This document shows, piece by piece, positions 50,479 to 59,248 of a DNA stretch of 64,000 nt. The stretch covers positions 372,001 to 436,000 of the forward strand of contig NZ_JARUBM010000002.1 of the NCBI RefSeq assembly GCF_029626175.1. Reading direction: 5' to 3'. The stretch is from Micromonospora sp. WMMD1082 (GTDB taxonomy: Bacteria > Actinomycetota > Actinomycetes > Mycobacteriales > Micromonosporaceae). The position numbers were made by a program, and so were the translations under genes. The first letter of the stretch is position 1. Each line of letters starts with the position of its first letter. The notes below the pieces were generated by a model that worked only from the letters and a program-made list of their open reading frames with translations, had not been told where the DNA came from and ran no database searches.

Positions 50479-50521
50479 GCTGATCGGCGGGCCGGTTCAG
50501 CTCCCTGGCCCGCCGATCAGC
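50479..50521 (-). terminator. Hairpin after etfA
   Basis: Perfect 15-bp arms (50479-50493 with 50507-50521), 13-base loop, starting 8 bases after the etfA stop. No T-tract. It likely ends the etfB-etfA transcript. The rest of the 230-bp gap to iscS shows nothing else. Confidence 0.7.
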
Positions 50522-50529
50522 TCCCGGCC

Positions 50530-51489
50530 TCACTTGCGCTTACGGATCTCCTCGGCGGCCTGCGGGACGACCTTGAACAGGTCGCCGACCACGCCGAAGT
50601 CGGCCAGCTCGAAGATCGGCGCCTCGCCGTCCTTGTTGACCGCGACGATGGTCTTCGAGGTCTGCATGCCGGCCCGGTGCTGGATCGCGCCGGAGATGCC
50701 GAGCGCGACGTAGAGCTGCGGGGAGACGGTCTTGCCGGTCTGACCGACCTGGAACTGGTGCGGGTAGAAGCCGGAGTCGACCGCGGCCCGGGAGGCGCCG
50801 ACGGCACCGCCGAGCAGGTCGGCCAGCTCCTCGACCAGCTTGAAGTTGTCCGCGTTGCCGACGCCGCGACCGCCGGAGACGACCACGCCGGCCTCGGTGA
50901 GCTCGGGGCGGGAGCCCTTCTGCTCGGCCACCCGGTCGACCACCTTGGCCAGCGTGTCGGTGTCGGTGACGGTGACGGTCAGCTGCTCGACCGCCGGGGT
51001 GGCCGCGGCCGGCGTCGGGTTGACCGAGTTCGGCCGGAGGGTGACCAGCGGCAGGCCACGGGTGACCTTGGACTTCACGATGGTCGACCCGGCGAAGGCC
51101 ACCTGGGTGGCGGTGCCGTCGGCGGCCAGGGCGACCACGTCGGTCAGGATGCCGTTGTCCAGCTTGACCGCCAGCCGGGCGGCGATCTCCTTGCCCTCCT
51201 GGGAGGAGGCGAGCAGCACGGCGGCCGGCTGCACCCGCCGGACCAGGTCGGCGACCACGGTGGCCTTCGGCGCCACCAGGTAGCCGTCGATCTGCTCACC
51301 CTCGGCCGCGTAGATCTTCTCCGCGCCGTACTCGCCCAGCTTCCCGGCGAGGGCCTCGGCGGCACCGGCACCCCCGAGCACCACCGCCGACGGGGTGCCC
51401 AGCTCGCGGGCGAGGGTGAGCATCTCCAGGGTGACCTTCTTGACGCCGAACTCCCGGGTGGCTTCGACGACGACGAGAACCTCAGACAT
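50530..51489 (-). CDS. etfA: Electron transfer flavoprotein, alpha subunit
   Basis: FAD-carrying subunit that passes electrons from acyl-CoA and other dehydrogenases to the respiratory chain. 319 residues from the ATG at 51489 (GAGGGG upstream). The N-terminal domain begins [20 protein letters not shown]. The FAD signature is in the C-terminal half: [40 protein letters not shown] and [20 protein letters not shown]. It follows etfB with a 12-bp gap. Confidence 0.97.
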   Translation of the reverse strand: MSEVLVVVEATREFGVKKVTLEMLTLARELGTPSAVVLGGAGAAEALAGKLGEYGAEKIYAAEGEQIDGYLVAPKATVVADLVRRVQPAAVLLASSQEGKEIAARLAVKLDNGILTDVVALAADGTATQVAFAGSTIVKSKVTRGLPLVTLRPNSVNPTPAAATPAVEQLTVTVTDTDTLAKVVDRVAEQKGSRPELTEAGVVVSGGRGVGNADNFKLVEELADLLGGAVGASRAAVDSGFYPHQFQVGQTGKTVSPQLYVALGISGAIQHRAGMQTSKTIVAVNKDGEAPIFELADFGVVGDLFKVVPQAAEEIRKRK

Positions 51490-51501
51490 GTCCCACACCC
51501 C

Positions 51502-52281
51502 TCACACGAACTTCTCGGTGGCGAGGAACTCGACGAGCTGCACGCCGCCGGAGCCCTCGTCGGTGACCTTCGCGCCACCCGAACGCGGCGGACGCTTGCT
51601 GTGCTCCACCACGGCGCTGGTCGCGCCGTCGAAGCCGACCTCGTTCGCGGCCACGCCCAGGTCGGCCAGGGCGAGGGTCTGCACCGGCTTCTTCTTGGCG
51701 GCCATGATGCCCTTGAACGACGGGTACCGGGGCTCGTTGATCGTGTCCCACACGGAGACGATGGCGGGGGTGGAGGCGGTGACCACCTCGTAGCCCTCCT
51801 CCGTCTGTCGCTCCACGGTCAGCGTGGCCCCGTCGACCGTGAGCTTGCGGGCGCCGGTCAGCGCCGCGATGCCCAGCCGCTCGGCGAGCATGTGCGGCAG
51901 CACCTGCACCCGGCCGTCGGTCGACTCCGAGCCGCAGAGCACCAGGTCGGCGTCGAGCTGACCCAGCGCGGCGGCGAGCACCTTCGAGGTGGCCACGGCG
52001 CAGGACCCGTGCAGGGCGTCGTCCACCACGTGCACCGCCTTGTCCGGGCCCATCGACAGCGCCTTGCGGATCGACTCGGTCGCCCGGTCCGGACCCATGG
52101 TCAGGATCGTCACCTCGCCGCCGTGCGCCTCCTTGATCTTCAACGCCTCCTCGATGGCGTACTCGTCCATCTCGTTGATGACGTTGTTCGCCGAACCGCG
52201 GTCGACGGTGTTGTCGTCAGTACGCAGGTTGCGGTCCGCGCCCGAATCGGGCACCTGCTTGACGAGTACGACGATGTTCAT
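51502..52281 (-). CDS. etfB: Electron transfer flavoprotein, beta subunit
   Basis: AMP-binding partner of EtfA. 259 residues with the beginning MNIVVLVKQVPDSGADRNLR, the family segment NEMDEYAIEEALKIKEAHGG, DLVLCGSESTDGRVQVLPHM and a C-terminal PRYPSFKGIMAAKKKPV. It is first of the two-gene unit. AGGAGGG lies 14 bases before the ATG, rather far, so initiation may be weak. A TAACCT word near 52323-52328 (minus strand) could be the -10. Confidence 0.97.
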   Translation of the reverse strand: MNIVVLVKQVPDSGADRNLRTDDNTVDRGSANNVINEMDEYAIEEALKIKEAHGGEVTILTMGPDRATESIRKALSMGPDKAVHVVDDALHGSCAVATSKVLAAALGQLDADLVLCGSESTDGRVQVLPHMLAERLGIAALTGARKLTVDGATLTVERQTEEGYEVVTASTPAIVSVWDTINEPRYPSFKGIMAAKKKPVQTLALADLGVAANEVGFDGATSAVVEHSKRPPRSGGAKVTDEGSGGVQLVEFLATEKFV

Positions 52282-52418
52282 CGCGCTTCGACGACCCTCC
52301 TGCCGTGGTGATGTGATGCTCTAGGTTACCTGTCAGTAGCATGTGCTTTGGCGGCACCCGGGGTGACACAGCTCACCGGCATTGTCCCTGTCCGGCGCCC
52401 GCCGCCCCGGAATCCGCC

Positions 52419-52826
52419 TCAGCCGGACTCGCCCAGCGCGTCCTTGATCCGTTCGATGACCTCGGCCTCGGCCGGGCTGACGCCGTCGTGGGCGCGCGCC
52501 GTGCGATCGGCCGCCGTTAGCACCACCGCCCGGTAGACCGGGACGTCCTGCGGCTCCTTCGCGGCCAGGATCTCGATCCCCCGACGCAGCGCCGGCAGCA
52601 CCACCGCCTCGACCTCCAGCGCGGAATCACGCGGCAGTTTCGGCAACGGACCGCTGGTCAGCGCCTCCTTCACCACCCCGCTGGCGTCGGCCATCGCCCC
52701 GGAGGCGGCGAAGCTCTCCCGGAACAGGGCGAGCACACCCGGATCGGCGTTCGAGACCATGAACACCGCACCGAAGGCGCCCGTCTTGAGGGTCAGTTTC
52801 TCGTCGTCCGTCAGCCGCTGGGTCAT
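52419..52826 (-). CDS. Conserved-type hypothetical protein (135 aa)
   Basis: No family name can be given. The protein is soluble and mostly helical (MTQRLTDDEKLTLKTGAFGA, LALFRESFAASGAMADASG, SALEVEAVVLPALRRGIEIL), without signal or membrane segments. TACACT ends 8 bases before the ATG at 52826, so it is probably translated from a leaderless transcript; a GTG two codons upstream is less likely. It is divergent from the PLDc_N gene, and downstream of etfB without being in its operon. Confidence 0.7.
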   Translation of the reverse strand: MTQRLTDDEKLTLKTGAFGAVFMVSNADPGVLALFRESFAASGAMADASGVVKEALTSGPLPKLPRDSALEVEAVVLPALRRGIEILAAKEPQDVPVYRAVVLTAADRTARAHDGVSPAEAEVIERIKDALGESG

Positions 52827-52933
52827 GATCACCGAGTGTAGACGTACGGCGTGGTGGTGGTGAGCACGCCAAGCCGACCGGACGGATACCGCGCGGGCTG
52901 TGACCTCCGTCCCGGGTAGGCCATGATGGTTAC

Positions 52934-53347
52934 ATGGCCCGGCTGTACATTCTCCTCTTCCTGGTGCAGGTCGTCCTCGCCGTCTGCGCCCTGATCAGCT
53001 GCCTCTCCGCCGAGGAGGACGGCATCCGCCACCTCCCCAGGATCGCCTGGCTGCTGATCATCCTGTTCTTCCCGTTGGTCGGCGCGATCGCCTGGTTCGT
53101 CGCCGGGCGCGACCGCACGACCACCGGCGGGTCGACCCCCTGGGCGACGGGTGGCCGCCCGGCCGAACGCGCCCGCCCGCCCGCCCCGGACGACGATCCC
53201 GAGTTCCTCCGCTCGATCGAGGAACGGTCCCGCAAGGAGGATCAGGAGCTCTTCCGCCGCTGGGAGGAGGACCTGCGCAAGCGCGAGGACGACCTGCGCA
53301 AGCGCGAGGGCGAGCCGCCGCGCGAGGAACCCCGCCCCGAGGTGTGA
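52934..53347 (+). CDS. Small PLDc_N-domain membrane protein
   Basis: 137 residues. Two membrane segments (about 4-23 and 36-58) form the phospholipase D-nuclease N-terminal (PLDc_N) hairpin: ARLYILLFLVQVVLAVCALI and IAWLLIILFFPLVGAIAWFV. The cytoplasmic C-terminal half is highly charged, with a repeat of DLRKRED, predicted helical or coiled-coil. The PLD catalytic domain itself is absent, as in many small actinobacterial members. CATGAT six bases before the ATG suggests a leaderless transcript. Convergent with the IlvG-like gene. Confidence 0.8.
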   Translation: MARLYILLFLVQVVLAVCALISCLSAEEDGIRHLPRIAWLLIILFFPLVGAIAWFVAGRDRTTTGGSTPWATGGRPAERARPPAPDDDPEFLRSIEERSRKEDQELFRRWEEDLRKREDDLRKREGEPPREEPRPEV

Positions 53348-53358
53348 CGGCGCCGGGT

Positions 53359-54981
53359 TCAGGCCAGGTTCGAGGAGCGGGGGTACGCGTCGGCCGGGTC
53401 GGTGAGCACGTTCACCAGGTACGGCACCCCGGCGTCGAACGCGCGCTGGAGCGCCGGTCCCAGCTCGGCGGCCTTGGCGACCGTCTCGCCCGCCCCGCCG
53501 AGCGCGCTGACCACCCGGTCGTAGCGCAGCTCGGGCTGGAGGTCGGCGGCGACGTCATAGCCGTACATGGCCCGCATCGGGTGCTTCTCCAGACCCCAGA
53601 TGCCGTTGTTGCCGACCACGATGACCACCGGCAGCTTCTGCCGGACCAGGGACTCCACGTCCATCAGTGAGAAGCCGGCCGCGCCGTCGCCCATCAGCAC
53701 GCAGACCTGCCGGTCCGGATGGGTGACCCGGGCGCCCATCGCGTAGCCCATGCCGGTGCCGAGGCAGCCGTACGGGCCGGGGTCGAGCCAGGTGCCGGGC
53801 TGGGCCGGCTCCAGGTAGCGCCCGGCGTACGAGACGAAGTCGCCGCCGTCGCCGATGGTGACCGCGTCGCGGGCGAGGACCCGGCGCAGCTCGCCGTAGA
53901 CCCGGGCGGGGCGGATCGGGTCGGTCTCGGCGGCCATCTCCTCGGCGTCCCGGGCCTTCGCGGCGTCCTCGGCGGTACGCAGTTGCGCGACCCAGTCGCC
54001 GTGGTCGACCCGGTCGCCGGAGTGGTTCGCCAGGGCGGTGAGGATGCCGCGCAGGTCACCGGCGGGGGCGGCGGCGGGCTGCACGTGCCCGGCGCGCTGG
54101 CCGGGTGCGTCGACGATGTGCACCACCGTGGCGTCGCCGAAGTCGCCGAAGGAGAGCCGGAAGTCCAGCGGGGTGCCCACGACCACGACCACGTCGGCAC
54201 CGGAGAGGGCCGCCCGGCGGGCCTTGGCGAAGGCCAGCGAGTGCTCCGGCGGCAGGGCGCCCCGGCCCATGCCGTTGGTGAAGACCGGCACGGTGAGCGC
54301 CTCGGCCGCGGCGCGCAGGGCGTCGACCGCGTCGCCGGTGTAGACGTCGGAACCGGCGATGATCACCGGGCGGGCCGCGCCCGCGATCAGGCGGGCGGCC
54401 GTGGCCACCTCGTCGGGGTCGGCGTCGAGCGGGGCGATCTCCGGGCCGGCCGGCAGCTCCGCGTCCCCCACGGAGAAGATCGCTTCGAGAGGGAAGTCGA
54501 GGAAGACCGGACCGCGGTGCGGGGTGAGCGCGCTGGTCAGCGCGGCGGCCACCGCCCGGGGGATGTCGTCGGCGCTGAACACCGTCTCCGCGTGCTTGGT
54601 GACCGGGGCGACCAGCGGCAGGTGGTCCATCTCCTGCAGGCTGCCCGAGCCCCAGCGGAACTGCGGCGCCCGGCCGCCCAGCACCAGCACCGGCGAGGCG
54701 TTGAAGTACGCGCTGGTCAGGCCCGAGATCCCGTTGGTCACGCCGGGGCCGGCGGTGAGCACGGCCAGACCGGGGCGACGCTGGAGCTTGGCCACCGCCT
54801 CGGCGGCGAAGACGGCGGACTGCTCGTGCCGCACGTCGTAGATCGGGAAGCCGGTCCGGTGCGCGGCGTCGTAGAGCGGGAACACGTGCCCGCCGGAGAG
54901 GGTGAACATCTCCCGCACCCCGTACGCGCGCAGCGCCGCGAGCGCGAGTTCCCCGCCGTGGCCTTCGATCCGCTCCGTCAT
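53359..54981 (-). CDS. Thiamine-diphosphate enzyme, acetolactate synthase-like (IlvG type)
   Basis: 540 residues from the ATG at 54981 (GGGAG 5 bases upstream). Three ThDP-enzyme domains: a pyrimidine domain with the catalytic Glu in DVRHEQSAVFAAEAVAK, a central domain, and a PP domain with GDGAAGFSLMDVESLVRQ and VVGNNGIWGLEK. It is clearly different from the ilvB product at 7.5-9.4 kb and has no small subunit next to it. The nearest functional label known to me is mycobacterial IlvG, whose role is uncertain; 2-hydroxyacyl-CoA lyase or another 2-oxo acid decarboxylase is possible. Confidence 0.82.
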   Translation of the reverse strand: MTERIEGHGGELALAALRAYGVREMFTLSGGHVFPLYDAAHRTGFPIYDVRHEQSAVFAAEAVAKLQRRPGLAVLTAGPGVTNGISGLTSAYFNASPVLVLGGRAPQFRWGSGSLQEMDHLPLVAPVTKHAETVFSADDIPRAVAAALTSALTPHRGPVFLDFPLEAIFSVGDAELPAGPEIAPLDADPDEVATAARLIAGAARPVIIAGSDVYTGDAVDALRAAAEALTVPVFTNGMGRGALPPEHSLAFAKARRAALSGADVVVVVGTPLDFRLSFGDFGDATVVHIVDAPGQRAGHVQPAAAPAGDLRGILTALANHSGDRVDHGDWVAQLRTAEDAAKARDAEEMAAETDPIRPARVYGELRRVLARDAVTIGDGGDFVSYAGRYLEPAQPGTWLDPGPYGCLGTGMGYAMGARVTHPDRQVCVLMGDGAAGFSLMDVESLVRQKLPVVIVVGNNGIWGLEKHPMRAMYGYDVAADLQPELRYDRVVSALGGAGETVAKAAELGPALQRAFDAGVPYLVNVLTDPADAYPRSSNLA

Positions 54982-55068
54982 TCCCGCTCCCTCTCGTCGG
55001 CTGACCGGAGTCACACGCTACTGGCCGGTAGGAGGAATGTGAACCACCCTCGCGTGCTCGACGGCCGC

Positions 55069-55842
55069 TCAGCGGCCGGTAAAGTCCGGCTTCCGCTTCG
55101 CCACGAACGCCGCCATCCCCTCGCGCCGGTCGTCGGTGGCGAACAGCGCGGCGAAGAGTTGGCTCTCCCAGGCCAGGCCCGAGGTCAGGTCCATGTCCAG
55201 GCCGCCGTCCACGGCCAGCTTCGCCGCGCGCAGCGCCTGCACCGGCCCGGTGAGGTACGGCCGCACCAGCGCCACCGCTGTGTCGTAGACCTCGGCGGCC
55301 GGTGCGACCCGGTCGGCCAGGCCGATGCGCAGCGCCTCCTGCGCGTCCACCATCCGGCCCGACATGATCAGATCCTTGGCGCGGGCCGGGCCGACCAGCC
55401 GGGCCAGCCGCTGGGTGCCACCGGCGCCGGGGATGATGCCGAGCTTGATCTCGGGCTGGCCGAGCTTGGCGTCCTCGGCCACCACCCGCCAGTCACAGGC
55501 CAGCGCCAGCTCGCAGCCGCCGCCGAGGGCGTAGCCGGTGATCGCGGCGACGACTGGCTTCGGGATCCGGGCGATCGCGCCGAGCGCGCTGGACAGGTCG
55601 GCGGCCCGGTCGGCCATGTCCACATAGGACATGTCGGCCATCTCCTTGATGTCCGCGCCGGCCGCGAAGACCTTCTCCCCGCCGTACACGATGACCGCGC
55701 GGACCGACGGATCGGTGGTGGCCGCCGTCGCGGCGGCGCGCAACTCCTCCTGCACCTGGGTGTTGAGGGCGTTCATCGGCGGCCGCTCCAGCCGGATGGT
55801 GCCGATGCCGTCCTTGCTCTCCAGCCGCACGAACTCGCCCAC
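55069..55842 (-). CDS. Enoyl-CoA hydratase
   Basis: 257 residues from a GTG at 55842 (GAGG 6 bases upstream), the standard crotonase length. The oxyanion-hole and active-site segments are complete: FAAGADIKEM, then GYALGGGCELALACD with the first catalytic Glu, and GQPEIKLGIIPGAGGTQRLA with the second. Having both Glu residues supports real hydratase activity in beta-oxidation rather than an isomerase. Longer frames reaching 56310 overlap the opposite-strand gene. It is 87 bp downstream of nothing on its strand, so it has its own promoter. Confidence 0.92.
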   Translation of the reverse strand: MGEFVRLESKDGIGTIRLERPPMNALNTQVQEELRAAATAATTDPSVRAVIVYGGEKVFAAGADIKEMADMSYVDMADRAADLSSALGAIARIPKPVVAAITGYALGGGCELALACDWRVVAEDAKLGQPEIKLGIIPGAGGTQRLARLVGPARAKDLIMSGRMVDAQEALRIGLADRVAPAAEVYDTAVALVRPYLTGPVQALRAAKLAVDGGLDMDLTSGLAWESQLFAALFATDDRREGMAAFVAKRKPDFTGR

Positions 55843-55941
55843 GCTGAGCCTCACTTCCTCGTCGAAGTCGCGTGCCAACCTTACGGCCCGCCCCTGCGGC
55901 ACGTATTCTGGCTGCCAGTCCCGCGACCCGGAGTTCCCGTG

Positions 55942-56418
55942 ATGGTCACGTACTACGACGACAGGTCCGTGCAGGTCACCTCCGCCGCCGTCACCGTCGA
56001 CGACCACGTCTACCCGCTGACCGAGATCACCGAGGTCTGGCACCACCGGGGCAGCCTCTCGTGGCGGGTCCTCGCCGGCCGGGGCGCGATCGGCGCGGCG
56101 ATGGTCGGCCCGCTGGTGGCCGCCGTCATCGGGGTCGCCATCGGCGTCTGGCTCGACCGGTCGGCGACCGTCACGGTCGCCATCATCGGCGTCTCCATCC
56201 TGATCGGACTGGCCGCCGGACCGGTCGCCGACCAGCTCTTCGAGTACCTCGACCGCTCGTACGCCCGGGGCAGCCGCCAGCGGGAGGTCTGGATCCGCTG
56301 GCGTGGCCACCCGGTGCGGCTGCTGCGCACGCCGGACGCACTGCGCTTCGGGCAGATCTACCGCGCGGTGCAGCGCGCCATGGAGGCCGGCCAGCCGATG
56401 CCGCCCCGCCGACGCTGA
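55942..56418 (+). CDS. DUF6232-type two-helix membrane protein, copy 1
   Basis: 158 residues. An N-terminal beta-rich piece (MVTYYDDRSVQVTSAAVTVD, YPLTEITEVWHH) is followed by two membrane segments near 50-72 and 76-95. A C-terminal piece then reads YLDRSYARGSRQREVWIRWR and ends LLRTPDALRFGQIYRAVQRA. Split PH-like strands around a hairpin are known from similar bacterial proteins; the function is unknown. GGAG lies 8 bases before the ATG, and TATTCT at about 55904-55909 may be the -10. It is the first of two tandem paralogues. Confidence 0.75.
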   Translation: MVTYYDDRSVQVTSAAVTVDDHVYPLTEITEVWHHRGSLSWRVLAGRGAIGAAMVGPLVAAVIGVAIGVWLDRSATVTVAIIGVSILIGLAAGPVADQLFEYLDRSYARGSRQREVWIRWRGHPVRLLRTPDALRFGQIYRAVQRAMEAGQPMPPRRR

Positions 56419-56479
56419 CCAGCCCCTTCCCGCGCCAACACGACAGCCCGGGTTTGCCCGGAGGTGGTTAGGCTTAGTG

Positions 56480-56959
56480 ATGGCGCTCTATTACCGGGAC
56501 GACGCGGTGCAGGTGACCTCCGAGTCGATCCGGGCCGGAGGGCACGTCATCCCGATCGCCGAGATCACCTACGTCTGGCACGCGAAGGGCCGCACCACCC
56601 TCGCCGTGCGCGGCCGGGTGCTCGGTCGCGGCGTACTGGTCCTGCTGTTGTCCCTGCCCCCGCTGGTGGGGCTGGTCTGCGTCGTCTCGCTGGCCTGGTC
56701 GGCGCAGGACCGGGGCGAGTGGCTGCCGGCGCTGGTCGTGCTCGCGGCCTGCGTGGTGATCCCGCTGGCGCTGGTGCCGTTCCTGGAGATCCCGCTCGGC
56801 TGGCTGGACCGCTCCTACGAGCGCGGCAACCGCGTGCACGAGCTGTGGGTGCAGTACCACCGGCAGGAGGTCATGGTGCTGCGCACGCCGGACGCGCTGC
56901 GCTTCGGGCAGATCTACCGGGCGGTGCAGCGCGCCGTCGAACAGCAGGGTTACCACTGA
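56480..56959 (+). CDS. DUF6232-type two-helix membrane protein, copy 2
   Basis: 159 residues, a paralogue of the gene just upstream with the same layout: MALYYRDDAVQVTSESIRAG, two hydrophobic stretches near 50-70 and 80-100, LDRSYERGNRVHELWVQYH. The 18-residue ending VLRTPDALRFGQIYRAVQ is nearly identical to copy 1. Sequence outside the first 40 and last 50 residues has diverged, including all membrane residues. TAGGCT five bases before the ATG suggests an independent leaderless start. Function unknown. Confidence 0.75.
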   Translation: MALYYRDDAVQVTSESIRAGGHVIPIAEITYVWHAKGRTTLAVRGRVLGRGVLVLLLSLPPLVGLVCVVSLAWSAQDRGEWLPALVVLAACVVIPLALVPFLEIPLGWLDRSYERGNRVHELWVQYHRQEVMVLRTPDALRFGQIYRAVQRAVEQQGYH

Positions 56960-56997
56960 GCCGGCATCCGCGACCCGCCCGGCGCACACTTGATCCC

Positions 56998-57669
56998 ATG
57001 GCGCTCCCCTTCCCCCGGCCGACCGCGGTCGTCGGTCTCACCCGCTCCGCCCTCGACTCGGCCGCGTCCTTCGCCGCGATCCCGGCCCGCGCGTTCGCGG
57101 TGCTGGACGGCGTGGAGGCGCTGCTGACCCGGATCAACGGGGTGGTGGACCGGGTCGAAGAGACCCTGGACCGGACCGACCGGATGGTCACCGATGCCGA
57201 GGTGGCGGTCCGCGAGGTGGCCGTGATCAGCGCCGCCGCCACCGCCGCCGTGGAGCGGGCCACCGAGGTCGCGGGCGCGGCGAGCGTCGTGGTGGACGCG
57301 GCGCGATCGGTGGCCACGCGGGCCGCCGCGACCGTGGGCACGGCGGCCGAGGCCGCGGCCACCGCGGCCGAGTTGCTGGCGGCGTACGAGCCGGCGCTGC
57401 GGCGGGCCGCCCCGATGGCGAACCACTTCGTCGAGCAGCTCAGCCACGAGGAGGTCACCGCGGCGGTACGCCTCGTCGACGAGCTGCCGAGACTGCGGCA
57501 ACACCTCACCTCCGACGTGCTGCCGATCCTGGCCACCCTGGACCGGGTCGGCCCGGACCTGCACGACCTGCTCGACGTGACCCGGGACCTCAAGCTCGCC
57601 GTGGCGGGCATCCCCGGTCTGGCGATGCTGCGCCGACGCGGCGAGAAGCTGAACGACGACACCGACTGA
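56998..57669 (+). CDS. Alanine-rich coiled-coil/apolipoprotein-like protein
   Basis: 223 residues with no enzymatic motif. Residues 35-130 are a long amphipathic helical region with heptad-like spacing (RINGVVDRVEETLDRTDRMV, AAAVERATEVAGAASVVVDA) and very high Ala/Val content. The C-terminal 80 residues form a more ordinary helical domain (LPRLRQHLTSDVLPILATLD). Similar actinobacterial proteins are found near membranes or inclusion bodies and are often mislabelled as enzymes. It follows the DUF6232 pair by 38 bp on the same strand and may be co-transcribed. Function is unknown. Confidence 0.7.
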   Translation: MALPFPRPTAVVGLTRSALDSAASFAAIPARAFAVLDGVEALLTRINGVVDRVEETLDRTDRMVTDAEVAVREVAVISAAATAAVERATEVAGAASVVVDAARSVATRAAATVGTAAEAAATAAELLAAYEPALRRAAPMANHFVEQLSHEEVTAAVRLVDELPRLRQHLTSDVLPILATLDRVGPDLHDLLDVTRDLKLAVAGIPGLAMLRRRGEKLNDDTD

Positions 57670-57670
57670 G

Positions 57671-57706
57671 GTACGGCCCGCGCCCCCGTTCCGGCGCGGG
57701 CCGTAC
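57671..57706. terminator. Bidirectional hairpin terminator
   Basis: Perfect 14-bp arms GTACGGCCCGCGCC and its complement, 8-base loop, lying between the convergent coiled-coil and rhodanese genes, one base after the former stop. No T-tract. Confidence 0.7.
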
Positions 57707-57731
57707 GCATGCGGCGGACAGCCGACGTCCG

Positions 57732-58190
57732 TCAGCAGTCGCAGCCGGCGGCGGGCCGGGGCGCGGTCAGGTCGTCCACCGGCCGGTGGGTCCGTCCCGT
57801 GGCGGTGACCACGGGCAGGCCCTCCCGGACCCAGTACTCGTACCCGCCGCGCATCTCCTTGACCGGGTAGCCGAGCCGGGCGAACTCCAGCGCGGCCCGG
57901 GTGGCGCCGTCGCAGCCGGGGCCCCAGCAGTAGGTGACGACCCGGGCGCCGGGCGGCACCACCCCGGCGGCCCGCTCGGCGATCAGCGCGGTGGGCAGGT
58001 GCACGGCGCCGGGCAGATGGCCCTGATCCCAGGCGGCGTCGCCGCGCGAGTCGACCACCACGAGGGCGGGCACCTCGGCGGTCAGGTCGGCGTGCACGTC
58101 CGCCACGTCGGTCTCGACCCCCAGCCGGGCGAGGAAGTGGGTGACGGCGGCGGCCGGGTCGGCGGCCGGTACGGCGAAGGTTCGGCTCAT
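57732..58190 (-). CDS. Rhodanese-like sulfurtransferase
   Basis: 152 residues from the ATG at 58190. A single rhodanese domain: LVVVDSRGDAAWDQGHLPGA and the active-site loop VTYCWGPGCDGATRAALEF with Cys in position, then LGYPVKEMRGGYEYW. The C-terminus ends AAGCDC, two extra cysteines not part of the fold. It should move sulfane sulfur from a donor to a thiol acceptor. It is divergent from the FtrA-type regulator, which probably controls it. Longer frames to 58988 are antisense shadows of that gene. Confidence 0.9.
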   Translation of the reverse strand: MSRTFAVPAADPAAAVTHFLARLGVETDVADVHADLTAEVPALVVVDSRGDAAWDQGHLPGAVHLPTALIAERAAGVVPPGARVVTYCWGPGCDGATRAALEFARLGYPVKEMRGGYEYWVREGLPVVTATGRTHRPVDDLTAPRPAAGCDC

Positions 58191-58250
58191 GACACCGATC
58201 CTCGACCGACGACGGCCGGCCGGGCGAGTGGCGGTCACGACGTACTCCGC

Positions 58251-58256
58251 TAATAT
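58251..58256 (+). promoter_or_regulatory. -10 element of the FtrA-type gene
   Basis: TAATAT, six bases before the ATG at 58263, in otherwise GC-rich DNA. The spacing predicts a leaderless mRNA. No -35 match at 16-18 bases, so an activator or extended element may be needed. Confidence 0.6.
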
Positions 58257-58262
58257 CCGGCC

Positions 58263-59243
58263 ATGGCTCCGGTCGACCGCAGCGTGGCCGTGCTCGCGTA
58301 CCCCGGCATGTCGGTCTTCGAGACCGGGATCGTCACCGAGGTCTTCGGCCTGCCCCGGCCCGAACTCGGCGTGCCCTGGTACGACCTGCGGCTCTGCGCC
58401 GAGCGGCCCGGCCCGACCCCGGTGATCGGCGGGGCCAGCCTGCACAGCCCGTACGGCCTGGAGACGCTGGCCTCCGCCGCGACCGTCGTCGTCCCCGGGG
58501 TGCCCGACGTGCACGGGACGCCGTCGCCGGAGTTGGTCGCCGCCCTGCGCCGGGCGCACCGGGCCGGCGCCCGGGTCCTCTCCATCTGCTCGGGCGCGTT
58601 CGCGCTGGCCGGCGCGGGCCTGCTCGACGGCCGACGGGCCACCACCCACTGGCGGTACGCGGAGCTGCTGGCCCGCCGGTACCCACGGGTGCGGGTGGAT
58701 CCCGACGTGCTGTACCTGGACGACGGGGACATCCTCACCAGCGCCGGCAGCGCCGCCGGTCTCGACCTGTGCGTGCACGTGGTACGGCGCGACCACGGCG
58801 CGGCGATCGCCAACGCGGTGGCCCGCCGGCTGGTGATTCCGCCACACCGCGACGGCGGCCAGGCGCAGTTCATCGAGGCGCCGGTGACGGCGGGCCCGGA
58901 CGACGACCGGATCGCCGGCAGCATCGCCTGGGCGCTGGCCCACCTGGCGGAGCCGCTCACGGTGGCCCGGCTCGCCCGGCAGGCGCACATGTCACCCCGC
59001 ACCTATCTGCGGCACTTCGCCCGGGCCACCGGCACCAGCCCGATCCGGTGGCTGGTCGAGCAGCGCGTCCGGGCCAGCCTGCCGCTGCTGGAGACCACCG
59101 ACGCACCGGTCGCACGGATCGCGACGGCGGTCGGCTTCGACGCCCCGGTGACGTACCGGCACCACTTCGCCCGGTCGATGCGGACGTCGCCGTCGGCGTA
59201 CCGCCGCGCGTTCCGTACCGACGCGGACGCGGCGAGGTCCTGA
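58263..59243 (+). CDS. ftrA: FtrA-type AraC-family regulator with DJ-1/PfpI domain
   Basis: 326 residues. The N-terminal two thirds are a GATase1/DJ-1-like domain (VAVLAYPGMSVFETGIVTEV, the elbow Cys in VLSICSGAFALAGAGLLDGR, and HWRYAELLARRYP). The C-terminal third is a double HTH: LTVARLARQAHMSPRTYLRH and APVARIATAVGFDAPVTYRH. This layout is that of FtrA/GlxA regulators. Its partner is the divergent rhodanese gene 72 bp away, a pairing seen in other bacteria. The conserved Cys may sense a small molecule; the inducer is unknown. Confidence 0.88.
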   Translation: MAPVDRSVAVLAYPGMSVFETGIVTEVFGLPRPELGVPWYDLRLCAERPGPTPVIGGASLHSPYGLETLASAATVVVPGVPDVHGTPSPELVAALRRAHRAGARVLSICSGAFALAGAGLLDGRRATTHWRYAELLARRYPRVRVDPDVLYLDDGDILTSAGSAAGLDLCVHVVRRDHGAAIANAVARRLVIPPHRDGGQAQFIEAPVTAGPDDDRIAGSIAWALAHLAEPLTVARLARQAHMSPRTYLRHFARATGTSPIRWLVEQRVRASLPLLETTDAPVARIATAVGFDAPVTYRHHFARSMRTSPSAYRRAFRTDADAARS

Positions 59244-59248
59244 ACCGG

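Noticed and set aside
52282..52345. Operator-like TACTGACAGGTA upstream of etfB
   Set aside because: The inverted repeat has too many mismatches to call. Only a possible -10 word is retained in the etfB entry.
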